Notes: a model not told the origin generated them from the letters alone. A stretch of 64,000 bases of DNA from DATEDA01 sp963754305 (GCA_963754305.1 CAVWFR010000032.1:186001-250000), one strand, 5' to 3'. Positions 49,283 through 58,328 are shown, counted from the first letter of the stretch. Translations and numbers: made by a program.

Positions 49283-50539
49283 ATGAACGCGCCCGATAGC
49301 ATTGCCCGCCCGCTCGCGTGGCCGGAGACGGGCTCGAGCCGAGTCCCCTACCCCGCCTACACCGACCCGGCGCTCTACCGGGAGGAGCTCGAGCGGTTCT
49401 TCTACCGCGGCCACTGGTGCTACGTCGCCCTCGAGTGCGAGGTCGCGCAGCCCGGGGATTTCAAGCGCTCGTGGATCGGCGAGCGGCAGGTGATCGCGGT
49501 GCGGGACGCGGACGGCGCGATCAACGTCTTCGAGAACCGCTGCGCCCACCGCGGCGCGCAGTTCTGCCAGCAGGACCACGGGCGGGTCAAGGACTTCACC
49601 TGTCCGTACCATCAATGGAACTACGATCTGAAAGGGAACCTTCAGGGCGTGCCGTTCCGCCGCGGGGTGAGGCGCGACGGGCGGATCGAAGGCGGAATGC
49701 CCGCCGACTTCAAGACCGAGGACCACGGGCTGACCAAGCTCAAGGTCCAGGCGCTGAACGGCGTCGTCTTCGCGTCGTTCGATCACGACGTCCCGACTCT
49801 CGCGGATTACTTCGGGCCGGATGTCATGCCCTGGTTCGAGCGGGTCTTCAACGGCCGGAAGCTGGAGCTCCTCGGCTATTCGCGCCAGCGGATCCCGGGC
49901 AACTGGAAGCTGATGCAGGAGAACATCAAGGATCCGTATCACCCCGGGCTGCTGCATACCTGGTTCGTCGTGTTCGGGCTGTGGCGCGCGGATCAGAAAT
50001 CTCAACTGGTGATGGACGCCAGGGGCCGCCACGCGGTGATGATCTCGCGCAAGAACGAGGGCGGAAAAAGCGAGATCACGCAGGGCGTCACGAGCTTCAA
50101 GGAGAACATGAAGCTGAACGACGCCCGCGTGCTCGATGTCGTGCCCGAGGCGTGGTGGAACGGACCGACCGTGACGATGCTCACGCTCTTTCCGAGCGTC
50201 ATCGTTCAGCAGCAGGTGAATTCGGTTTCCACGCGCCACATCGTCCCGCGCGGGACGGGGACGTTCGACTTCTACTGGACGCATTTCGGCTTCGAGGACG
50301 ACTCACCGGAGATGCGCCGGCGGCGTTTGCGGCAAGCGAACCTCTTCGGCCCGGCGGGTTACGTCTCCGCCGATGACGGCGAGGTGATCGAGATGCAGCA
50401 GAAGGGGTTCATGCAGCGCGACGACGAGGCGACGATCAGCGAGCTCGGCGGGCGCGACATCGCCTCGTCGGACCACATGGTGACCGAGACGCTGATCCGC
50501 GGGATGTACGGCTACTACCGGGAAGTGATGGGGCTCTAG
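49283..50539 (+). CDS. Ring-hydroxylating oxygenase alpha subunit, salicylate 5-hydroxylase (NagG)-like
   Basis: Catalytic alpha subunit of a Rieske non-haem iron oxygenase, 418 residues. The Rieske site is Cys87-X-His89 with Cys107-X2-His110 (CAHRG and CPYHQW). The mononuclear iron site has Asp217, His220 and His225 in DPYHPGLLH. The sequence around GNLQGVPFRRGV and LTKL is close to the NagG type that makes gentisate from salicylate. Anthranilate or related oxygenases are possible. The start is the ATG with GGAGGAGGA before it. A beta subunit follows; ferredoxin and reductase do not. Confidence 0.9.
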   Translation: MNAPDSIARPLAWPETGSSRVPYPAYTDPALYREELERFFYRGHWCYVALECEVAQPGDFKRSWIGERQVIAVRDADGAINVFENRCAHRGAQFCQQDHGRVKDFTCPYHQWNYDLKGNLQGVPFRRGVRRDGRIEGGMPADFKTEDHGLTKLKVQALNGVVFASFDHDVPTLADYFGPDVMPWFERVFNGRKLELLGYSRQRIPGNWKLMQENIKDPYHPGLLHTWFVVFGLWRADQKSQLVMDARGRHAVMISRKNEGGKSEITQGVTSFKENMKLNDARVLDVVPEAWWNGPTVTMLTLFPSVIVQQQVNSVSTRHIVPRGTGTFDFYWTHFGFEDDSPEMRRRRLRQANLFGPAGYVSADDGEVIEMQQKGFMQRDDEATISELGGRDIASSDHMVTETLIRGMYGYYREVMGL

Positions 50540-50554
50540 GCGCCGTCAGCCCGC

Positions 50555-50586
50555 GTCGTCATCCCGGCGAAAGGCGGGCCCAGAGA
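50555..50586. repeat. Degenerate CATCCCGGCGAAAG-type intergenic repeat
   Basis: CGTCATCCCGGCGAAAGGCGGG resembles a widespread proteobacterial palindrome (CATCCCGGCGAAAGCCGGGA), with one mismatched base in the right arm. It sits in the gap between the oxygenase alpha and beta genes. Related to the copy near 45085. Confidence 0.5.
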
Positions 50587-50618
50587 CTGGGCGCAGTGCT
50601 CCCCCGTTCGACCCAAAT

Positions 50619-51107
50619 GTGAAAGCTGATCCCCAATTCGACATCCCCCTGCGCCTCGAGGTCGAAGACCTCTATGCGCGCTACATCGCCTGCCTCGACC
50701 AGCGGCGCTACGACGACTGGCCGGAGTTCTTCACCGACGAGTGCGTGTACAAGCTCCAGCCGCGCGAGAACTTCGACCGCGGGCTGCCGCTCTGCACGCT
50801 CGCGTTCGAGAGCAAGGGGATGCTGAAGGACCGCGTCTACGGCGCCACCCAGACCCTGTTCCACCAGCCCTATTACCAGCGACACCTGGTCAGCGGGTTG
50901 CAGATCGTCGGAGTCGACGACGGCGTCGTCGCGGCGGAGGCGAACTATCTCGTGATCCGCACCCGGAAGAACGAGCCGTCCGAGGTGTTCAACTGCGGGC
51001 GCTATTTCGACCGGATCGTGCGCGAAGCGGGGGCCCTCAAGTTCAGGGAGAAGCTCGCGGTGTTCGATAGCGAGCTGATTCCGAACTCGATCATTTATCC
51101 GATCTGA
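50619..51107 (+). CDS. Ring-hydroxylating oxygenase beta subunit, NagH-like
   Basis: Beta subunit of 162 residues, NTF2-like fold, structural partner of the alpha subunit. It contains DLYARYIACLDQRRYDDWPEFF, QPRENFDRGLPLC, ESKGMLKDRVYG and the end DSELIPNSIIYPI, close to the salicylate 5-hydroxylase small subunit. GTG start. Its alpha subunit lies 79 bases upstream. Ferredoxin and reductase genes must be elsewhere. Confidence 0.9.
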   Translation: MKADPQFDIPLRLEVEDLYARYIACLDQRRYDDWPEFFTDECVYKLQPRENFDRGLPLCTLAFESKGMLKDRVYGATQTLFHQPYYQRHLVSGLQIVGVDDGVVAAEANYLVIRTRKNEPSEVFNCGRYFDRIVREAGALKFREKLAVFDSELIPNSIIYPI

Positions 51108-51221
51108 GGTGCCATCCCGCGACGAGCGCCGGAATAGGTGAGGCGCAGCTTGTCATACCGCCAGGACAGGTCTATCGTAGGAGCGCCTTGGTCGTCGTTC
51201 AAACCTGAACTGGAGGCCGTC

Positions 51222-51401
51222 ATGAGACTTCTGCAAGCCGCTGCTGCCCTTCTGTTCGTTCTCCTCGCTGCCGGGTGTGCAAGCAAGCCTGCCGCGACCG
51301 TGACTCCCGCGCCTTCCGGGACCGTCGTTTCCATGACGCCGCCGATGACCACTTATGGTTGCGACGCGTTAATCGCCCGCCGCATGGACAAGTCCTGTTG
51401 A
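51222..51401 (+). CDS. Small lipoprotein of unknown function
   Basis: A 59-residue protein with a hydrophobic leader and a lipobox ending in Cys (VLLAAGCASK, Cys about residue 19), followed by a Pro/Thr/Ser-rich segment ending RRMDKSC. The ribosome site TGGAGG lies at normal distance from the ATG. Small lipoproteins of this kind are common and usually uncharacterised. No partner is visible. Confidence 0.65.
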   Translation: MRLLQAAAALLFVLLAAGCASKPAATVTPAPSGTVVSMTPPMTTYGCDALIARRMDKSC

Positions 51402-51597
51402 TCCTCGCGTACTTGCGTCCGGTACGACTCCAGGATCTTCTCTCCGATCCAGAACGCGACGCCCCCGGATTCGCCTTGACGTCGGCGTAGAGCCGTTCGA
51501 GGGTAGCCGATCCGGTGGGGCGCCGGAGATGTACGGGTGATCGCCATGACGCGGGCGATCTTCGCGCCCTAACGCCCGATAGACGAGGTCATCTCGT

Positions 51598-51818
51598 ATG
51601 AGCTCATTGACCTCCGTCGAGCCACCCGACGAGGTTTCCCCGGTGCGGAACGATCTGCCGTTCCGGTGGCAGCACCCCACCGGGCTCATCCTCGCAGCGG
51701 CGGTCTGGGCGTCGGGCGACGCGCGATCTTCTGGACAGCGTTCGCGTGGGTGCCGATCGCTATCTGGGCATGGGTGGCAGGCAGGGCGCTACCCGAGCCG
51801 GGCGCGTCGAGCGTTGAT
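51598..51818 (+). pseudogene. Frameshifted fragment of an integral membrane protein
   Basis: Two adjacent frames together look like one membrane protein. The first (from 51598) begins EVSPVRNDLPFRWQHPTGLI. In the next frame, from about 51690, GLGVGRRAIFWTAFAWVPIAIWAWVAGRALPEPG is a clean membrane helix. A small insertion or deletion near 51690 has split them. The rest of the gene is gone and the fragment runs into the end of the next, opposite gene. Confidence 0.45.
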
Positions 51819-52609
51819 CTACTTCGCCCGCCAGCCCCCGTCCACGACCATCGTGTGCCCGGTCACGTAGCCGGCCTCGTCGCCGGCGAGGTAGCACACC
51901 GCAGAGGCGACGTCCTCGACCGTGCCGCGCCGTCCGGCCGGCACGACTGCGCGCACCTGCTCTTCGCTGACCGCGATGCCGCGGCCGCTCATGTCCGGCA
52001 CCTCGGGGCCAAGGATCGCCTGCGAGTGCTGCCGCAGGCCGGTCGGGATCGCGCCCGGGCAGACCGCGTTGACCGTGATGCCGCGCGTCGCGTACACGAC
52101 CGCCATCTGGCGGGTGAGCCCGATGACGGCGTGCTTGGCGGCGATGTACGCCGCGCCGCCGCCGGTGCCGTTCAGCCCCGCCACCGACGCCATGTTCACG
52201 ATCCGGCCGCGGCCGCGCGGGAGCATCTCCTCGACCGCGCGCTTGCAGCCGAGGAACACGCCGGTCAAGTCGATGTCGATCACGCGCCGCCAGAGCGCCT
52301 CGCTCATCTCGTCGACGTTGAAGTAGCCGTCGAGGATGCCGGCGTTGTTGACCATGATCTCCAGGGGTCCGAGCCGGCTCACCGCGCCGGTCACTGCCCG
52401 GTCCACGTCGGCCCCCACGCTGGTGTCGGCCCGGAACGCCGCTGCGCGGCCGCCGGCGGCTTCGATCATGCTCGCCGTTTCCCCGCGGCCGCCGCGTCCA
52501 GGTCCACCGCCGCGACGCTCGCCCCGCGCGCGGCGAGCATGAGGGCGATCGCGCGGCCGATGCCGGAGCCGGCGCCGGTCACGACGGCCGTACGGTGAGC
52601 GAGCGTCAT
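51819..52609 (-). pseudogene. Short-chain dehydrogenase/reductase with a single-base frameshift
   Basis: NAD(P)-dependent SDR of about 263 residues if restored. The first part from 52609 has MTLAHRTAVVTGAGSGIGRAIALML with the TGxxxGIG cofactor motif and a good ribosome site (AGGGGG). A run of four C on the plus strand (52481-52484) appears to lack one base, because the frame then ends early. The second part continues in another frame with NNAG, the Ser in NMASVAG and Tyr-x3-Lys in YIAAK, and ends at 51819. A true frameshift or a sequencing error in the G-run are both possible. Confidence 0.85.
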
Positions 52610-52781
52610 TCGGAACCCCCTGTGGAAAGATGAACGGCGTCAGGACAGAGCGAGGTTATCGCGTCCGCGCGCGAGCCACTGCCGGAGTGCGTCTATTATG
52701 CGGCCTGGTTCCCGTCTTGCGCAGTTCCACGAGCGCAGCAAAGCGTGAAATCACTCGGACACGTGCTACAAGGAGCAACCC

Positions 52782-52994
52782 ATGTCTCTCGACGACGGCG
52801 ATAGGAGCTCGAACTGGAACAAGCAGGTGTTGGAGACGACGCGAGCGAATCTGAAAGCGGAATGCGCACGGCTGCGGCTTCGAGTCGATACCGGGGATCA
52901 GAGCGGCGCAGATGTTTCAAAGGAAAAGGCCGCTCTCGCAGCGTGCGAAGCGAAGCTGGAAAGCGTCGAAGCTGACCTCAAGAAGTTCAGTTGA
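52782..52994 (+). CDS. Small coiled-coil protein, unknown
   Basis: A 70-residue protein with a good ribosome site (AAGGAGCAACC) before its ATG. It is largely helical and charged, with a likely coiled coil in the KQVLETTRANLKAECARLRLRV and CEAKLESVEADLKKF parts. No family is recognised. It is 138-150 bases upstream of the DUF899 gene and may be on the same transcript. Confidence 0.5.
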   Translation: MSLDDGDRSSNWNKQVLETTRANLKAECARLRLRVDTGDQSGADVSKEKAALAACEAKLESVEADLKKFS

Positions 52995-53138
52995 CCGACA
53001 TTCATCGATTGCCGCAAGACGGTTTCGTCCGTTCGCGAGCTCCGAGTACCGAGGCGAGATCCTATCGCCCGCTGTTCCCGCTCGGCGCGCCACGCCGCGA
53101 GTCGAATGATTGAATGAAGGACGAAGAGGAGAATGACC

Positions 53139-53843
53139 ATGGCCTCTCGGCAGCAACTCGAGCCAGCGAGCGAATTGGCGAAGAAGAACGGCGTTCGCTT
53201 CCCGAACGAAACCAACGAATATCGGCTTGCGCGAGACGCGCTCCTTGCCGAGGAGATCGAACTCAGGCGCCACATCGAACGGGTGGCGGAGCAGCGCCGC
53301 GCCCTGCCCCCGGGCGGCTTGGTGTCCAAGCAATACCGCTTCGAGGGCGAGAACGGCCCGGCCGTCTTTTCCGATCTCTTTGGCGACAAGCAGACGCTCG
53401 CGATCTACAGCTACATGTACGGGCCGAAGCGCGAGCAGCCCTGCCCGATGTGCACCTCGCTGCTCTCTGCTTGGGACGGCGAAGCGGCCGACGTCGAGCA
53501 GCGCATCGCGCTGGTGGTGCTTGCGCGCTCGCCAATTGAACGCCTCGTGGCATTCAAGAAGGAGCGCGGCTGGCGCCACCTCAAGCTTTATTCGGATGTC
53601 AGCGGCGACTACACCCGCGACTATGTGAGCGCGGACGACGCGGATGTCCCGGCTTTCAATGTCTTCACCCGACGCGATGGCACCATTCGCCATTTCTGGA
53701 GCGGCGAGATGGGGTCCGAGACCGCCGACCCCGGGCAAGATCCGCGCGGCGCGCCCGACCTGATGCCGCTCTGGACAATCCTCGACAGCACACCGGAAGG
53801 GCGCGGGACCGACTGGTATCCGAAACTCGAATACCCGAAATAG
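53139..53843 (+). CDS. DUF899 thioredoxin-like family protein
   Basis: Protein of 234 residues in the DUF899 family, which has a thioredoxin-like fold. The N-terminal helical part (RDALLAEEIELRRHIERVAEQRRALPPGG) is followed by FSDLFGDKQTLAIYSYMYGP and the CPMCTSLLSAWDGE motif, which has two cysteines in CPMC. The end includes VFTRRDGTIRHFWSGEMG. The role is unknown, although the redox fold suggests a disulfide or peroxide function. I choose the ATG at 53139 because AGGAG lies seven bases upstream. Confidence 0.88.
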   Translation: MASRQQLEPASELAKKNGVRFPNETNEYRLARDALLAEEIELRRHIERVAEQRRALPPGGLVSKQYRFEGENGPAVFSDLFGDKQTLAIYSYMYGPKREQPCPMCTSLLSAWDGEAADVEQRIALVVLARSPIERLVAFKKERGWRHLKLYSDVSGDYTRDYVSADDADVPAFNVFTRRDGTIRHFWSGEMGSETADPGQDPRGAPDLMPLWTILDSTPEGRGTDWYPKLEYPK

Positions 53844-53948
53844 GCGGGATACTTCTCTCCTTAACAAGTGCGCCGCAAGGTGCGCCTGCACTTCAGGAAC
53901 GCCGTCAGGCCAACATAGAAGGCCGGGTTCATCTTCAAAACGGCGCGA

Positions 53949-54902
53949 TCAATTCGCACGCGCCATCGGGTGCCGCGCGAAGAAGGAAGCCAAAGCTTCC
54001 GCCATTCCCCGCGGGTTCTGCACGTGCAACAGATGCGTCGTTCCGGGGAGCTCGAAACCCTGGACGTTCGGCAGCCAGGCCAGCAGGAGCTGCTGGCGCT
54101 CGTTCCAGATCGGCGACACCTCCAGGCTCTTCTCGCCGACGACGGCGAGCACCGGCTGTGCGATGCGGCGCGCATCGTCGCGCGCGAACTGCCACTGCTG
54201 GATGGCCGGCAGTTCCTGGCCGAAGAACGTGTCGGCGTCGGCCACGCCTCGATCGAAGGCGCCGGGCAGCGCCTGGTCGAATGGCGCGCGGTACGCCGGT
54301 CCCGACACCATGCGCATGAAGCCATCGACGGCGGCAGCCTTGTCGCCGGCGCGGAACTGTTCGACGATCGGCGCCATCGCCGCCTGTCGCGTCGCAAGCA
54401 GGCGCTCGGAGCCGCCGCCTACCGGCAACGCCGGCTCGAGGATCGATAACGAGTGCACCTGCTCGGGAGCGTCGAGCGCGAGCTGCAACGCGATGTTGCC
54501 GCCAGAGGAGTGGCCGACGATATGGGCCCGCTCGATGCCGAGGTAACGCATCAACGAGCGCACATGCGCCGCCTGCCGCGCGATGCCGACCGGCCCCGCC
54601 ACGCGGCTGCTACCCGCATAGCCGACGCGGTGAAAGCTCAGCAACCGATAGCGGGCGGCGAGAACAGGCTCTTCCAGCAAAGGGCGGAACCATTCCGCGA
54701 ACAGGCCGGCATGCACGAGCACCACCGGCTCCCCTGTGCCTTGCAGCCTGTACTCCAGTTCGATGCCCGGCTCGACCCGGGCTCGATCCATCGCTTGCGC
54801 GGCGGGTGCGCCGGCCATCTGCGCAGAGACGGTTACCAGCAATAGAGGCAAGACGAGATCGCTTCGCGCAGCGCGGAGCTTGGCGGTGCAATGCGGCTTC
54901 AT
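53949..54902 (-). CDS. Secreted alpha/beta hydrolase
   Basis: Exported alpha/beta hydrolase of 317 residues. The start is the ATG giving MKPHCTAKLRAARSDLVLPLLLV, a signal peptide ending near residue 37 (AAQA), preceded by the ribosome site GGAGG. The core has VVLVHAG, FHRVGYAGSS, the nucleophile Ser in VGHSSGGNIALQ and the His in GTTHLLH. Substrate unknown. A longer start only adds residues without domain character. Confidence 0.88.
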   Translation of the reverse strand: MKPHCTAKLRAARSDLVLPLLLVTVSAQMAGAPAAQAMDRARVEPGIELEYRLQGTGEPVVLVHAGLFAEWFRPLLEEPVLAARYRLLSFHRVGYAGSSRVAGPVGIARQAAHVRSLMRYLGIERAHIVGHSSGGNIALQLALDAPEQVHSLSILEPALPVGGGSERLLATRQAAMAPIVEQFRAGDKAAAVDGFMRMVSGPAYRAPFDQALPGAFDRGVADADTFFGQELPAIQQWQFARDDARRIAQPVLAVVGEKSLEVSPIWNERQQLLLAWLPNVQGFELPGTTHLLHVQNPRGMAEALASFFARHPMARAN

Positions 54903-55012
54903 GACGACCTCCGATCCGGCACCTGTGCCGGCGGCGCCATTGCAGCGCGGATCCGCGCTCGCGTCATGAGGCGAGCGCCCCATGCACGGCCTATCGACGC
55001 GGGGCCGGGGTC

Positions 55013-56104
55013 CTACTGCGTCCCGTAGCGCGCGCCGAAGCCGGCCCCGCGCGCGCGCACGATCGCCTGCGCGCGCGTCGTCGCGGCGAGCTTGCCGAAG
55101 ATGCTCGTGATGTGGTTGCGCACGGTCTTCGGGCTGATCGCGAGGCGCTGCGCGATGTCGTCGTTGCCGAGCCCTTGCGCGATCAGTTCGAGCACCTCGC
55201 GCTCGCGTTCGGTGAGGTCGCCGAATCCGGCGCGCGGGGCGGCGTCGGCCGTCTCCACCGAGGGAAGAAAGCGGCGCAGCTCGGCCGCGAGATGCGACCA
55301 GGCCGGCTCGTCTTCGAGGATCACATGGTTCGCGCTATCCAGCGTGACGAACTCGGCGTCCGGTATCAGCGACGCCATCAACTTGCCTTCCTCGTACGGC
55401 ACGATCGCGTCGCGCCGTGCGTGCAGCACCAGTGTCGGGCAGCGCACCTGCCGGGCGAGGTCGCTCACATCGATCGTCTGCCACAGGCGCAGCATGCGCT
55501 GTGCGGTTTGCGGCGACGTCGCCCGGCGCATCATGTCGGTGAACCAGCGCCATTGCTCCGCCGTGCCGCCCGGGACCATCAGCGAGGTGAAGACCTGGCG
55601 GAACGCCGGCTCTTCGGTGCCCCAGCCCTGCTCGATCAGCTCGAGCATCACGCGCGCCTTCTCGACCGTCGCCGGTGACGCGTCGCGCCGCAGCCGTCCC
55701 CGACAGAAGCCGCCGCAAAGGACGAGATGGCTCACGCGCTCCGGGTGGCGCACGGCGTACGCGATCGCCACCGCCGGCGCGCCCGAGATGCCCCACAGCG
55801 CAAAGCGCTCCAGCCCGGCCGCGTCGGCGACCGCCTCGAGGTCGTGGACCCAGGCGTCGAAGGACATGTCGGTCACATCACGTTCCGACATCCCGACGCC
55901 GCGACAGTCGTAGTTCACCAGCTTGTGCCGGCTCGCCATCTCGACCACCAGGTGCCGCATCACCGGGCTTTGCCAATCGTGCTCGACATGGCTGATCCAG
56001 GTCGGCACGCGCACCAGCGGGTGGCCTCGGCCGCAGACGGCGTACGCGAGCCGCACGCCGTCGGGACTGGAGGTGAAGTGGACGGATTGCCGGAAGTCGC
56101 CCAT
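55013..56104 (-). CDS. Alpha/beta hydrolase fused to a LuxR-type DNA-binding domain
   Basis: A 363-residue fusion. The first about 280 residues are an alpha/beta hydrolase with the nucleophile Ser107 in GISGAPA, an Asp in HARRDAIVP and His in SANHVI. The last 65 residues form a LuxR-type helix-turn-helix with LTEREREVLELIAQGLGNDDIAQ and ISPKTVRNHITSIFGKL. Such proteins may sense and hydrolyse a small ester or lactone signal and regulate genes, but that is inference. The hydrolase triad looks intact. Confidence 0.9.
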   Translation of the reverse strand: MGDFRQSVHFTSSPDGVRLAYAVCGRGHPLVRVPTWISHVEHDWQSPVMRHLVVEMASRHKLVNYDCRGVGMSERDVTDMSFDAWVHDLEAVADAAGLERFALWGISGAPAVAIAYAVRHPERVSHLVLCGGFCRGRLRRDASPATVEKARVMLELIEQGWGTEEPAFRQVFTSLMVPGGTAEQWRWFTDMMRRATSPQTAQRMLRLWQTIDVSDLARQVRCPTLVLHARRDAIVPYEEGKLMASLIPDAEFVTLDSANHVILEDEPAWSHLAAELRRFLPSVETADAAPRAGFGDLTEREREVLELIAQGLGNDDIAQRLAISPKTVRNHITSIFGKLAATTRAQAIVRARGAGFGARYGTQ

Positions 56105-56370
56105 TCACTCAGCTTAGACACGCGCCGCATTCCATACAAGGCGCGCCCGCGTCCGCGTCGCGTCCCGCCCAACCTGCTGATCGAGAACCCGCTCGTACAG
56201 GAACGCAGCGGCGCGGACCCCGAGGTGCAAGGAACATCGCGGTGTCCGGCGCGCATTGCCGGCCCCGTGCCGGCGCGGCGGACGATCGGCGCGCCGCGCA
56301 GCGGGCCGGACCGGTGCAACCTCTCCGACCCGGGGAAGAAGGGACGTTTGAATTTCCTTGCTGACTTGGG

Positions 56371-57498
56371 TCAGAAGTATCGCGTGACCAGGTTCGGTCG
56401 GTCTCGTTTCATTCTGTAGTACCAGGCGCACGGCCACGCCATCACGAGAAGAAGAAGCAGCCAGACCAAGTAGGTGTCGAACAGGCTCAGCTTCGTGCGC
56501 ACGACCGCGGCGGCAATTCCCAGAACGTAGAAGTGCACCACGTAAAAGAAGAACGGAACGCGGCCGAACAGCTCGAACGGGCGAAGCAGCGCGGGCGTTT
56601 TCGAGCCCGTCATCCACAGCGCCGCGAGAGCCAGGAACGTTACGGCGAGGGACCAAGTGAGGAACGGCAGATCGGGCGGATACTTGGCGAAGAACCAGAA
56701 GTCGAGACTGCTCACGCCCGTATACGGATAGGCGTTGCCATAGCCGCCGGTCAGGCGAATCGCGAGGAACAGAAGCAGACAGACACCTGCCAACAGCATC
56801 CACAACAACGCCGGCTGCTTGCGACTGACAGAGTCGCGACCGACGACAAATCCGAGGACCACGATCGCGCACCAGGGAATCAGCGGGTACAGGGAGCGAA
56901 ATCCACCGGTTCGGACCGGTTCGTACAGGATGGCCCGCAAGGGCACCGGTAGCGCCGAAACATCGAGCAGCGGATACAGCGCCAACACGGCGACCGCAAC
57001 CGTCAACAGGACCTTGCTGGGCAGGTGACGCACCAGCGCCAGGACGATGATGCTGGCGCCGATCGAACTCAGCACCACGAACGAGTAGAAGCCCATCGCC
57101 GCTCGCGGCAACCCCATGATGAGCGCGTCGACCGCGATGAGCACCAGTCCGCGCACGATCAGACGGCGCGTGACCTCGTGCTGCGACAGGCCGCGTCGCT
57201 CTCGCGCGATGCTGGTGAGCGCCACCATGAACCCCGCCATGAAGAAGAAGGCAGGAGCGACCGGAACCCCCGTGAACCGCGTGAGGAACTGGAAGATGTC
57301 GGCGGGAAGGGGAGGCGCTGCCGCAGCCAGCTCTTCGCCATGTCGCCCGACATTGAACATGAGCGATGCGTGATCCAGGGCCATGTGCGTAACCAGCAGG
57401 CCGCGGAACACGTCGACGTACCGCTTGCGTTCCACCGGCGCGTCGGCGGCGTTCGAAACTCCGACGCCGGGCTCGAGTTTGAGGGCCGATTCCATCAT
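56371..57498 (-). CDS. DUF1624/heparan acetyltransferase-like membrane protein
   Basis: Integral membrane protein of 375 residues with about nine to ten helices. The N-terminal block RYVDVFRGLLVTHMALDHASLMFN has the Arg-Gly and His-rich signature of the DUF1624/HGSNAT-related acyltransferase superfamily (possible acyl carrier His). The C-terminal FELFGRVPFFFYVVHFYVLGI is also typical. It may transfer an acyl group across the membrane. The acceptor is unknown. Confidence 0.85.
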   Translation of the reverse strand: MMESALKLEPGVGVSNAADAPVERKRYVDVFRGLLVTHMALDHASLMFNVGRHGEELAAAAPPLPADIFQFLTRFTGVPVAPAFFFMAGFMVALTSIARERRGLSQHEVTRRLIVRGLVLIAVDALIMGLPRAAMGFYSFVVLSSIGASIIVLALVRHLPSKVLLTVAVAVLALYPLLDVSALPVPLRAILYEPVRTGGFRSLYPLIPWCAIVVLGFVVGRDSVSRKQPALLWMLLAGVCLLLFLAIRLTGGYGNAYPYTGVSSLDFWFFAKYPPDLPFLTWSLAVTFLALAALWMTGSKTPALLRPFELFGRVPFFFYVVHFYVLGIAAAVVRTKLSLFDTYLVWLLLLLVMAWPCAWYYRMKRDRPNLVTRYF

Positions 57499-57533
57499 TC
57501 AGTTCCAACGGATTGCGTGTCTCACCACAGACG

Positions 57534-57815
57534 TCACTTTTTCGCTGTGCGCACTGGCCAGGTCGGAGCGTGATCCACTCTTCCCCTCAACACGACGCGC
57601 CCGATATCGCTCCGGTGTACGGAGAGGTCGCGTAACTCGACGTCGCTCATCGCTTGCAGCTCCCGAATCGCCCGCCGTGCCCTGCGTTCGGCGGCGAACG
57701 CTCTGAGGAAGCGCGCAAGCCGCTCTCTCAGAGATCTCCATGCCGCGGCCGTGGTCGCGATTCCGGACTCGCACCCCCGGAGCGACGGACGGTCGGTCTG
57801 TGACTGGCTGTTCAT
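57534..57815 (-). CDS. DUF1127 (YjiS-like) small protein
   Basis: A 93-residue protein whose centre, RRAIRELQAMSDVELRDLSVHRSDIG, is the DUF1127 motif. The ATG has GAGGAAA upstream. DUF1127 proteins are small, basic and often regulatory; some respond to stress or bind RNA in alphaproteobacteria. The role here is unknown. It lies between a membrane acyltransferase gene and a DUF3574 gene on the same strand. Confidence 0.8.
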   Translation of the reverse strand: MNSQSQTDRPSLRGCESGIATTAAAWRSLRERLARFLRAFAAERRARRAIRELQAMSDVELRDLSVHRSDIGRVVLRGRVDHAPTWPVRTAKK

Positions 57816-57854
57816 TGCTGTTTCCTCACGGCTGTCGTATCTGGAGCGAGCGAT

Positions 57855-58328
57855 TCAGAATGAGGCGCACGATTCACCGTCGACACGCGCCACCGAGTTC
57901 TGCTGATGGTGGTACTTGTAGGAAGCGCGAATTTCCTCGATGCTTTGACTGCTCCGACTGTCCGCCACCGGATGAAGCACGACGAGCACACGAGCGCTTT
58001 CCTGAACGATGGCCCCATCGGAGCCTTTGAACTGACCGCTACCCGCTACGACGGTGAATCCGTCCGGGAAACGCGGCGTGACCTCGGTATCGATGAAGCG
58101 TTGAAATTCCGCCTCGGTCACCGTAGAGCCGTCCGGTTTCGAGAGTCCCAGCAGAACCTCCGTTCTATGGAAAGGCTTTCCGGCTAACGATGTCCCGCAG
58201 TGCTGCCGCGTGCTGTCGTCGGCAGCGCTCGCCCAAGGGCGCTGAGTCAGCACGCCGAGAGAACACACCAGAACGACGGCGAGGCCGGCGAGATCGCGGA
58301 AATGGTGCTGTAGCATGTCCATGCTCAT
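57855..58328 (-). CDS. DUF3574 family secreted protein
   Basis: Protein of 157 residues. A hydrophobic leader (about 10-35, ending SAADD) suggests export, then a DUF3574 domain with FHRTEVLLGLSKPDGSTVTEAEFQRFIDTEVTPRFPDGFTVVAG and ESARVLVVLHP. Function unknown. It is the first of three same-strand small genes that end with the membrane acyltransferase. Confidence 0.78.
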   Translation of the reverse strand: MSMDMLQHHFRDLAGLAVVLVCSLGVLTQRPWASAADDSTRQHCGTSLAGKPFHRTEVLLGLSKPDGSTVTEAEFQRFIDTEVTPRFPDGFTVVAGSGQFKGSDGAIVQESARVLVVLHPVADSRSSQSIEEIRASYKYHHQQNSVARVDGESCASF

